Positions 21,833 to 27,790 of a stretch of DNA of 27,790 bases are shown here, one piece after another. The DNA is taken from assembly GCA_964512305.1 (NCBI GenBank), contig CAZEIW010000231.1, forward strand, positions 1 through 27,790, in the 5' to 3' direction. Origin of the DNA: CAZEIW01 sp964512305. GTDB taxonomy: Bacteria > Pseudomonadota > Gammaproteobacteria > Burkholderiales > Burkholderiaceae_F. A model generated the notes under the pieces. That model searched no databases, was not told where the DNA came from, and worked only from the letters and a program-made list of their open reading frames with translations. The first letter of the stretch is position 1, and each line of letters begins with the position of its first letter. A program made the translations under genes and the position numbers.

Positions 21833-22454
21833 CCAGCGCGGGATTCAGCGAGTAGGTGCCTTCGATCGAGGCGCGGGCCAGCACGTGGCCCTCGATCGCG
21901 CGCCGCACGTCCGCGCCGCCGAAGCGGCCGTCGACGCCCACCCGCTCGACGTCGAGCGCGAACACGGTGAACGTGTAGTGGTGGACGATCGAATCGTTCC
22001 ACGGCGGGCACGGGCCGTCGTAGCCGTAGTAGTCGCCGCTCATGTCGTGGTCGCCGGCGAACCAGCCCGTGTAGTCGTTGATGCCCTGGCGCATGCCGCG
22101 CGGCGCGTGGGGGCCCGCCTTGCCGCGCGGGGTCACCGCGTGCGAGAACGCTCCCGCCTCGACCTCGGTCATCGCCGGCGGGATGTCGACCAGCACCCAG
22201 TGGAAGAAGTCGACCCGGGGAAGGCTCGCCGGCACGCTGCGTCCTTCCTGGTTCACGTCGTCGGCGCGGCTCGGCACGTCGCGATCGTGGCAGATGACGG
22301 CGAACGAGCGCGTGCCGGCCGGCGCCACCTCCCATGCCAGGTGCGGATTGCGGTTGGACGACAGCTTGACGTGATGCACCGGATCCGTCACGGCGAAGGC
22401 GAATTCGCCCGGGATCACGCCGCCGTCCTTGAATGACTGGCTCAGGATCTTCAT
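21828..22454 (-). CDS. YbhB/YbcL family Raf kinase inhibitor-like protein (PEBP fold)
   Basis: This 208-residue protein has the phosphatidylethanolamine-binding protein fold. Visible motifs are NRNPHLAWEVAPAGTRSFAVICHDRDVPS (anion-pocket strand), FFHWVLVDIPP, and GYDGPCPPWNDSIVHHYTFTVFALD, the standard signature. No signal peptide is seen, so it is probably cytoplasmic. The bacterial function is poorly defined. The ATG at 22454 has GAGGAG 7 nt upstream, a strong site. It starts 11 bp after the dtd stop, so both are likely cotranscribed. Confidence 0.93.
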   Translation of the reverse strand: MKILSQSFKDGGVIPGEFAFAVTDPVHHVKLSSNRNPHLAWEVAPAGTRSFAVICHDRDVPSRADDVNQEGRSVPASLPRVDFFHWVLVDIPPAMTEVEAGAFSHAVTPRGKAGPHAPRGMRQGINDYTGWFAGDHDMSGDYYGYDGPCPPWNDSIVHHYTFTVFALDVERVGVDGRFGGADVRRAIEGHVLARASIEGTYSLNPALA

Positions 22455-22465
22455 CGTCGTTCTCC

Positions 22466-22915
22466 TCAGGACTTCGTTCGCGATTGCAGCCAGAAGGTCA
22501 CCGGCCCCTCGTTGGTCAGATCGACCTGCATCGTCGCGCCGAATTCGCCGGTGGCGACGGCGCCATGGCCGGCGCGGGCGCGCTCGACGAAGCGCTCGAA
22601 AAGGTGCCGCGCCAGTTCGGGGGCCGCGGCGGGCGTGAAGCTGGGGCGCAGGCCGCTCGCGGTATCCGCCGCGAGCGTGAATTGCGGCACTGCCAGCAGG
22701 CCCCCCTGCACCGCCCGCAGACTGAGATTCATTCGCCCTGCCTCGTCGGCAAAGACGCGATAGTCGAGCACGCGCTCGGCCAGCGCGTCGGCCTCGCGCT
22801 CGGAGTCGTCGCGCTCGGCGCACACCAGCGCCAGCAGGCCAGCCCCGATCTGCCCGACCACCTGGCCACCGACCCGGACCCGCGCTTGCGACACCCGTTG
22901 AATCAGCGCGATCAT
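22466..22915 (-). CDS. dtd: D-aminoacyl-tRNA deacylase
   Basis: This 149-residue enzyme hydrolyses D-amino acids mischarged on tRNA, protecting translation. It begins MIALIQRVSQARV like other DTD proteins. The active-site motif reads VPQFTLAAD (T80); the usual S before QFTL is P77 here. The cross-subunit Gly-cisPro motif is NEGPVT (G137, P138), where most bacterial forms have NDGPVT. A TACAAT box ends 6 nt upstream of the ATG, with no ribosome binding site. It is divergent from aidB. Confidence 0.95.
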   Translation of the reverse strand: MIALIQRVSQARVRVGGQVVGQIGAGLLALVCAERDDSEREADALAERVLDYRVFADEAGRMNLSLRAVQGGLLAVPQFTLAADTASGLRPSFTPAAAPELARHLFERFVERARAGHGAVATGEFGATMQVDLTNEGPVTFWLQSRTKS

Positions 22916-22921
22916 GCACAA

Positions 22922-22927
22922 ATTGTA
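22922..22927 (-). promoter_or_regulatory. candidate -10 box of dtd (leaderless)
   Basis: TACAAT on the minus strand ends 6 nt before the dtd ATG. The expected +1 would be the A of the start codon. No clear -35 box is visible. Confidence 0.45.
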
Positions 22928-22986
22928 GTGGCGGAAGAACCGGAGCGCCGCCGCCGGAATCCGGCGCCGGCCAGGAGTTGCAAGCG

Positions 22987-24663
22987 ATGAAGGACGATGC
23001 CATGGCGGGCGCGGGCGCGGGCCAGTTCTCGACTCACGAGGTGGCGAATCAGCCGCCCCCGCTCGAGGGGGCCAATCTCTTCGCGGTCGACCGTGCGCTG
23101 CAGGAGGCGGTCCGGCGGGAGGGCGCCGGCTGGGCCGGCGAGAGCCTGAGCGCGTTCGGGCAGCAGCTGGGGCAGCCGCAGACGCTCGAGCTCGGTCGGC
23201 TCGCAAACCAGAACCGCCCCATCCTGCGCACGCACGACCGCTTCGGCAGCCGCCGTGACGAGGTCGAGTTCCACCCCGCCTATCACGAACTGATGTCGCT
23301 CGGGGTCGCCCAAGCGCTGCATGCGGGTCCCTGGGCCGAGCCCCGTCCCGGTGCGCACGCGGCGCGGGCGGCGGCTTACCTGCTCTACGGCCAGGTCGAA
23401 AACGGGACCCAGTGCCCGATCACGATGACCTATGCGGCGGTACCAGTGCTCGAGCGCCATGCCGGCGCGCTGCCGGTGCTGTCGACCCGCTGGCTGCCGC
23501 GAATCCGGTCACGCCAGTACGACCGCCGGTTCGCGCCCGTCGATGCCAAGACCGGCGCCATGATCGGCATGGGCATGACCGAGAAACAGGGCGGCTCCGA
23601 CGTGCGCACGAACTCGACGCGCGCCGAGCCGACCGGTGCGCGCGGCACCGGCCGTCCGTACCGGATCACCGGGCACAAGTGGTTCATGTCGGCGCCGATG
23701 TGCGACGCCTTCCTGATCCTGGCGCAGGCGCCCGGCGGCCTGTCGTGCTTCTTCCTGCCGCGCTTCCACGAGGACCGCATCAACGCGGTGCGCCTGCTGC
23801 GGCTCAAGGACAAGATGGGCAACCATTCGAACGCCAGCAGCGAGGTCGAGTTCGAGGGCGCCACCGCATGGCTGCTGGGCGACGAGGGGCGCGGCGTGCC
23901 CACCATCCTCGAGATGGTCAACTACACGCGCCTGGATTGCGCGATCGGCAGCGCCGGCATCATGCGCGCGGCGCTGTCGCAGGCGCTGCACCACGCGCGC
24001 CACCGCAGCGCGTTCGGCCGTCTGCTCGCCGAGCAGCCGCTGATGAAGAACGTCCTGGCCGACCTTGCGCTCGAATCCGAGGCGGCCACTTTGCTGGCGA
24101 TGCGCCTGGCCGGTGCCTACGACCATGCCAGCTCCGAACGCGAGGTCGCGCTGCGCCGCCTGCTGACCCCGGCGACCAAGTACTGGATCTGCAAGCGCCT
24201 GCCCGCCTTCGCGGCGGAAGCGATGGAGGTGCTCGGCGGCAACGGCTATGTCGAGGAGTCGGCGCTGCCGCGGATCTTCCGCGAGTCGCCGCTCAACTCG
24301 ATCTGGGAAGGCGCGGGCAACGTGATGTGCCTGGACGTGCTGCGCGTGGCGGCCCACGAGCCGCAGGCCGTCGACGCGTATTTCGAGGAGCTGCGCGCCG
24401 CGCGCGGCGGCGACAGCCGGCTCGATGCATTCCTGAGCGGGCTCGAGCGCGAGTTCGCGCGCCCCGACGGTTTCGAATTGCGGGCACGCCGATTGACCGA
24501 GAACCTGGCGCTGGGCATGCAGGCGGCGCTGCTGCTCAAGCATGCGCCGACGGCGCTCGCGGAAGCTTTCTGCGCCTCGCGCCTGCAGCGCGATCACGGC
24601 GCGGCGTTCGGGACGCTGCCGGGCGGGTGCGATGTCGACGCGATTGTCGCGCGCGCGTGGTGA
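22987..24663 (+). CDS. aidB: AidB-like acyl-CoA dehydrogenase family protein
   Basis: This 558-residue flavoprotein is colinear with E. coli AidB (about 540 residues), a DNA-binding acyl-CoA dehydrogenase relative induced by alkylation stress. Landmarks: VANQPPPLEGANLF at the N-terminus, GQQLGQPQTLELGRLAN, GTQCPITMTYAAVPVL, the FAD-binding region GMGMTEKQGGSDVRTNSTRAE, GHKWFMSAPMCDAFLILAQ, AMEVLGGNGYVEESALPRI and SPLNSIWEGAGNVMCLDVLR. The ATG at 22987 has AGGAG 9 nt upstream; a TTG at 22978 is too close to it. It is divergent from dtd with 71 bp between the starts. Isovaleryl-CoA dehydrogenase activity is a database-style alternative label for this subfamily. No Ada box was recognised. Confidence 0.9.
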   Translation: MKDDAMAGAGAGQFSTHEVANQPPPLEGANLFAVDRALQEAVRREGAGWAGESLSAFGQQLGQPQTLELGRLANQNRPILRTHDRFGSRRDEVEFHPAYHELMSLGVAQALHAGPWAEPRPGAHAARAAAYLLYGQVENGTQCPITMTYAAVPVLERHAGALPVLSTRWLPRIRSRQYDRRFAPVDAKTGAMIGMGMTEKQGGSDVRTNSTRAEPTGARGTGRPYRITGHKWFMSAPMCDAFLILAQAPGGLSCFFLPRFHEDRINAVRLLRLKDKMGNHSNASSEVEFEGATAWLLGDEGRGVPTILEMVNYTRLDCAIGSAGIMRAALSQALHHARHRSAFGRLLAEQPLMKNVLADLALESEAATLLAMRLAGAYDHASSEREVALRRLLTPATKYWICKRLPAFAAEAMEVLGGNGYVEESALPRIFRESPLNSIWEGAGNVMCLDVLRVAAHEPQAVDAYFEELRAARGGDSRLDAFLSGLEREFARPDGFELRARRLTENLALGMQAALLLKHAPTALAEAFCASRLQRDHGAAFGTLPGGCDVDAIVARAW

Positions 24664-24695
24664 CGACACCCGATTGGGGCAACGCCAATAGCATC

Positions 24696-25048
24696 GTCAT
24701 GGCCCGGCTTGTCCCGGCCATCCACGTCGGCGCATGGCTGGAGCGCCTCCGCCTCGCACCGACGTGGATCCCCGGGACTTCGCCCGGGGATGACGCCTGT
24801 TATCGGCGTGCGGTCAATGCGGGTCATGGCCGGGCTTGTCCCGGCCATCCACGTCGGCGCAGGGCTGGAGCGCCTCCGCCTCGCACCGACGTGGATCCCC
24901 GGGACTTCGCCCGGGGATGACGCCTGTTATCGGCGTGCGGTCAATGCGGGTCATGGCCGGGCTTGTCCCGGCCATCCACGTCGGGGTGGGGCGCGAGCGC
25001 TTCGTCCGGCGCCGACGTGGATCCCCGGGACAAGCCCGGGGATGACAC
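24696..25048. repeat. tandem array of composite palindromic repeats (locus 3, 127-bp period)
   Basis: Three elements begin with GTCAT at 24696, 24823 and 24950, exactly 127 bp apart. Each has a GGCCGGG/CCCGGCC-type hairpin, ATCCACGTCGG, a variable centre, CGACGTGGAT, a CCCCGGG/CCCGGGG hairpin and ATGAC. The first two units are nearly identical over the full 127 bp, including the linker CGCCTGTTATCGGCGTGCGG; the third has a diverged centre and lacks the linker. The array fills the gap (24664-25057) between the convergent aidB and tyrS genes and contains no gene; short open frames encode the repeat-derived peptide MAGLVPAIHVG. Confidence 0.93.
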
Positions 25049-25057
25049 GCGCGCGCC

Positions 25058-26320
25058 CTAAACCACCGTCACCCGAGCCCAGCGCCGCTTGCCGATCTGC
25101 ACGACGTAGGTGCCCGGTGTGACGACCAGCGCCCGATCCTCCACCTTCTGCCCGTCGATGCGCACGCCGCCCTGCTCGACGCTGCGAACCGCTTCGCTGG
25201 TCGACGGCGCCAGTCCGGCGCGTTTGAGCAGCGCGCCGATCGCCACCCCGGCGGCGCCTTCGCGCTCCAGGCGCACCTCGGGCATGTTCTCCGGAACGGC
25301 GCCCTGCCGGAACCGCGCCTCGAACGCGGCGAGCGCACGCTGCGCCGCCTGCGGCGAGTGGAACCGCGCGACCATCTCCTGCGCCAGCTCGACCTTGACG
25401 TCTCGCGGATTGCGGCCGGCCTCGACCTCGTGGCGCAGCTGCGCGACGCGTTCGAGGCTCGCCGCCGACAGCAGTTCGTAGTAGCGCCACATCAGTTGAT
25501 CGGAGATCGACATCAGCTTGCCGAACATCTCGTCCGGCGCCTCGCTGATACCGATGTAGTTGCCCTTGGACTTCGACATCTTGTCGACGCCGTCGATCCC
25601 CTCCAGCAAGGGCATCGTCAGGATGCACTGCGGTTCCTGGCCGTAGTGCTTCTGCAGCTCGCGCCCGACCAGCAGGTTGAACTTCTGGTCGGTTCCGCCG
25701 AGCTCGAGATCGGAAGCCAGCGCGACGGAGTCGTAGCCCTGCATCAACGGATACAGCAGCTCGTGCATCGCGATCGGCACGCCGTCGCGGTAGCGCTTGC
25801 TGAAATCGTCGCGCTCGAGGAGGCGCGCCAGCGTGTAGTGGGCCGCCAGCCGGATCATGCCGTCGGCGCCGAGCGGGGCCGACCATTCGGAGTTGTAGCG
25901 GATCTCGGTGCGCGCGCGGTCGAGCACGAGCGCGGCCTGGTCGAAATAGGTCTGGGCGTTGGCCTGGATCTGCTCGCGCGTGAGCGGCGGCCGCGTCGCG
26001 TTGCGTCCCGAGGGATCGCCGATCATCGCGGTGAAGTCGCCGATCAGGAAGATCACCGTATGCCCGAGGTCCTGCAGCTGGCGCAGCTTGTTCAGCACCA
26101 CCGTGTGGCCGAGATGGATGTCGGGCGCGGTCGGATCGAGGCCGAGCTTGCAGCGCAGCGGCCTGCCAGTGGCCTGCGCGCGCGCCAGCTTGCCGAGAAA
26201 GTCCGACTCGACCAGCAGCTCTTCGCAGCCGCGCTTGACGATCGCGAGCGCGCGCTCGACTTCGGTCGTGACCGGATATTGCAGCGCAGGCGGCGAAGGG
26301 GGGTGGTCGGCTCGGGACAT
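25058..26320 (-). CDS. tyrS: tyrosyl-tRNA synthetase
   Basis: This 420-residue class I synthetase charges tRNA-Tyr. The nucleotide-binding signatures are HLGH (69-72, in DPTAPDIHLGHTVVL) and KMSKS (247-251, in GVDKMSKSKGNYIG). GGTDQKFNLLVGRELQ marks the tyrosine pocket, and an S4 RNA-binding domain covers about 355-420. The long insert-free form with HLGH and KMSKS belongs to the second bacterial TyrRS subtype. The ATG at 26320 gives normal length; an in-frame start at 26365 would add 15 unconserved residues. No good ribosome binding site is visible. It is divergent from anmK. Confidence 0.97.
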   Translation of the reverse strand: MSRADHPPSPPALQYPVTTEVERALAIVKRGCEELLVESDFLGKLARAQATGRPLRCKLGLDPTAPDIHLGHTVVLNKLRQLQDLGHTVIFLIGDFTAMIGDPSGRNATRPPLTREQIQANAQTYFDQAALVLDRARTEIRYNSEWSAPLGADGMIRLAAHYTLARLLERDDFSKRYRDGVPIAMHELLYPLMQGYDSVALASDLELGGTDQKFNLLVGRELQKHYGQEPQCILTMPLLEGIDGVDKMSKSKGNYIGISEAPDEMFGKLMSISDQLMWRYYELLSAASLERVAQLRHEVEAGRNPRDVKVELAQEMVARFHSPQAAQRALAAFEARFRQGAVPENMPEVRLEREGAAGVAIGALLKRAGLAPSTSEAVRSVEQGGVRIDGQKVEDRALVVTPGTYVVQIGKRRWARVTVV

Positions 26321-26400
26321 AACGCGATTTGTTCTGGGCGCCTGCTGCAGCGCCGCCCGTGTCATGCGGCGCGCCGCTGGCGCGCTCGTGGGAAGGGGAG

Positions 26401-26406
26401 TCTAAT
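26401..26406 (+). promoter_or_regulatory. candidate -10 box of anmK
   Basis: TCTAAT (one mismatch to TATAAT) ends 9 nt before the anmK ATG. A GGGGAG upstream is too far (about 14 nt) to be a normal ribosome binding site. Confidence 0.4.
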
Positions 26407-26415
26407 TCAAACGGA

Positions 26416-27549
26416 ATGAACTCCGCGACGAATCCCGAGCCGAATTCCGAGCCCGACCTCTTCATCGGCCTGATGACGGGCACCAGCCTGGACGGCGTCG
26501 ATGCGGTGCTGACCGACCTCGGCGGCGCGCGTCCGCAGCTCGTCGCCCACACGCACCATGGCTTCGCGCCCGACCTGCGCGCGGCCATGCTGGAGCTCAA
26601 CGCCCCCGGCAAGGACGAGCTGCACCGCGCGGCGGTCGCCGCCCAGCACCTGGCGCGCGCCTACGCTTCGGCGGTCGAGGAAGTGCTGCTGCACGCCGGC
26701 GTCGAGGCCGAGAGCGTGCGAGCGATCGGCGCGCACGGGCAGACCGTCAGGCACCGGCCCGACGCCGGCTACACAATCCAGCTCAATGCGCCGGCAACGA
26801 TCGCCGAGTTGACCGGGATCGATGTCATCGCCGATTTCCGCAGCCGCGACATCGCCGCCGGCGGCCAGGGCGCGCCGATGGTGCCGTCTTTCCATGCGGC
26901 GCTGTTCCGCACGAACGTGGCGCGCGCCGTCGTCAATATCGGCGGCATCGCCAACCTGACGGGGCTGCCGCCGTTCGACGGCGACGCGCCCGTGACCGGT
27001 TTCGATTGCGGTCCCGGCAACGTGCTCATCGACACGTGGGCCGCGCGCCATCTGCGCGAATCGTTCGATCGCGACGGCGACTGGGCGGCCGGCGGCCGCA
27101 GCCATGCGGCGCTGCTGGCGGCGCTGCTCGACGAGCCGTATTTCAGGCTCCCGCCCCCCAAGAGCACCGGGCGCGACCTTTTCAACGCGCAGTGGCTCGA
27201 TCGCAAGCTCGCCCAGCGCAACATCGAGCCGCGCGACGTCCAGGCGACACTGACCCGCCTGACGGCCAGTTGCATCGGGGCGGCGGTCAACGATTACTTT
27301 CCGCGCGCGGCCGACGTCGTGGTCTGCGGCGGCGGCGCGTTCAACCAGACCCTGCTGCGGATGCTCGCGGAGGAATGCGCCCCGCGGCAGGTCACCACCA
27401 CGGCCGCACTCGACGTGGCGCCCGAGCACGTCGAGGCGCTGGCCATCGCGTGGCTGGCGCGCGAACACCTGCTGCGCCGGCCCGCCAGCCTGCCCGCGGT
27501 CACGGGTGCCAGGGGGCCGAGGATCTTGGGCGCGCTTTATCCGGCGTGA
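26416..27549 (+). CDS. anmK: anhydro-N-acetylmuramic acid kinase
   Basis: AnmK phosphorylates and opens 1,6-anhydro-MurNAc released by cell-wall turnover, giving MurNAc-6-phosphate for recycling. The 377-residue protein carries FIGLMTGTSLDGVDAVL (ATP phosphate loop, 16-32), GAHGQTVRHRP (106-115), DFRSRDIAAGGQGAPMVP, VNIGGIANLT and GFDCGPGNVLIDTW, with the expected catalytic aspartate D197. CGGGAFNQTLL closes the second ATPase half. The ATG at 26416 gives normal length; upstream in-frame sequence is not conserved. It converges on erpA across a double hairpin. Confidence 0.97.
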   Translation: MNSATNPEPNSEPDLFIGLMTGTSLDGVDAVLTDLGGARPQLVAHTHHGFAPDLRAAMLELNAPGKDELHRAAVAAQHLARAYASAVEEVLLHAGVEAESVRAIGAHGQTVRHRPDAGYTIQLNAPATIAELTGIDVIADFRSRDIAAGGQGAPMVPSFHAALFRTNVARAVVNIGGIANLTGLPPFDGDAPVTGFDCGPGNVLIDTWAARHLRESFDRDGDWAAGGRSHAALLAALLDEPYFRLPPPKSTGRDLFNAQWLDRKLAQRNIEPRDVQATLTRLTASCIGAAVNDYFPRAADVVVCGGGAFNQTLLRMLAEECAPRQVTTTAALDVAPEHVEALAIAWLAREHLLRRPASLPAVTGARGPRILGALYPA

Positions 27550-27557
27550 GGGCCGTC

Positions 27558-27657
27558 CCCTCTCCCGCTCGCGGGAGAGGGTTAGGGTGAGGGTGCGAAG
27601 CGGAGCCTCGGCGCGCGCCCTCACCCCCGGCCCCTCTCCCGCCGCGCGGGAGAGGGG
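27558..27657. terminator. paired hairpins, probable bidirectional terminator between anmK and erpA
   Basis: Hairpin 1 is an 11-bp stem, CCCTCTCCCGC/GCGGGAGAGGG (27558-27581), with a 2-nt loop. Hairpin 2 is a 12-bp stem (27631-27657) with a 3-nt loop and nearly the same sequence. GGGTGAGGG (27585-27593) and CCCTCACCC (27618-27626) between them form a further inverted repeat, so the whole is a symmetric element distinct from the GTCAT family. There is no T-run, but its place between convergent genes fits termination or mRNA 3'-end protection. Confidence 0.65.
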
Positions 27658-27670
27658 AGAGGTTTGAGGT

Positions 27671-27790
27671 CTACGCCGAGAACGACGACCCGCAGCCGCA
27701 GGTCGTGGTGGCGTTGGGGTTCTTGATCACGAACTGGGCGCCCTCGATGTCGTCCTTGTAGTCGATCTCGGCGCCGACCAGGTACTGGTA
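27671..27790 (-). CDS. erpA: iron-sulfur cluster insertion protein ErpA, C-terminal fragment
   Basis: The last 39 codons of a minus-strand gene that continues past the right edge. The peptide YQYLVGAEIDYKDD...EGAQFVIKNPNA ends in TTTCGCGSSFSA and a TAG stop. The C-G-C-G motif near the C-terminus supplies the two distal cluster-ligand cysteines of A-type carriers. The phrase VGAEIDYKDDIEGAQFVIKN is characteristic of ErpA rather than IscA. It converges on anmK. Confidence 0.93.
   Translation of the reverse strand, partial: YQYLVGAEIDYKDDIEGAQFVIKNPNATTTCGCGSSFSA

Noticed and set aside
24696..25048. CRISPR-like array
   Set aside because: The repeat unit is 127 bp with internal palindromes, and linkers between units 1 and 2 are identical rather than unique spacers. 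No cas genes are nearby.
24696..25048. Short proteins beginning MAGLVPAIHVG or MSRPSTSA in the repeat array
   Set aside because: They are translations of the palindromic repeats, recur in each copy and have no independent gene signals.

Overview
The window looks like a chromosomal segment of a high-GC betaproteobacterium, most likely of the order Burkholderiales. This rests on the high-GC, GC-ending codon use from about 5.7 kb onward, the gene order ribD-ribE-ribBX-ribH-nusB-thiL-pgpA-cinA next to glyA-nrdR, the long (type 2) PyrF, and tyrS/anmK/erpA lying side by side. The genus cannot be fixed from the sequence alone.

Layout. (1) Positions 1-131 hold the N-terminus of an EamA-type exporter, cut by the window edge. 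(2) Positions 274-5303, all on the minus strand, are a clearly lower-GC cassette: two tandem GltI-like periplasmic binding proteins, two permeases, an ATPase and a class IV (D-amino acid type) aminotransferase. It reads as an acquired import-and-convert unit. (3) 5304-5750 is a non-coding, lower-GC junction. (4) pyrF (5751-6593). (5) 6708-10658 is a redox operon: SHP-type monoheme cytochrome c (DUF1924), diheme cytochrome c, cytochrome b561, OmpR-type regulator and histidine kinase. It is preceded by a direct-repeat site that fits its own regulator. (6) On the minus strand a fluoroacetate-dehalogenase-like hydrolase overlaps the kinase gene tail to tail. (7) 11806-19059, minus strand, is the riboflavin/housekeeping block: ribD, ribE, ribBX, ribH, nusB, thiL, pgpA, pncC (cinA C-terminal type) and, coupled to the last by a 4-base overlap, a KirBac-type potassium channel. 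(8) hsp20, nrdR, glyA, a YbhB-like protein and dtd follow on the same strand. hsp20 has two tandem sigma-32-like promoters, one overlapping the nrdR stop codon. (9) aidB (plus strand) is followed by a 127-bp-period array of palindromic repeats, then tyrS (minus), anmK (plus), a double hairpin between convergent genes, and the 3' end of erpA.

Threads across the window. A composite palindromic repeat occurs at three intergenic loci, always just beyond a gene end. Four genes (pyrF, ribD, dtd, anmK) carry a TATAAT-like hexamer only 6-9 nt before the start codon, which suggests leaderless or nearly leaderless mRNAs. The two most system-like units are the low-GC transporter/aminotransferase cassette and the self-contained SHP-DHC-cytochrome b-two-component operon. 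No tRNA, rRNA, CRISPR array, integrase or transposase gene was seen.
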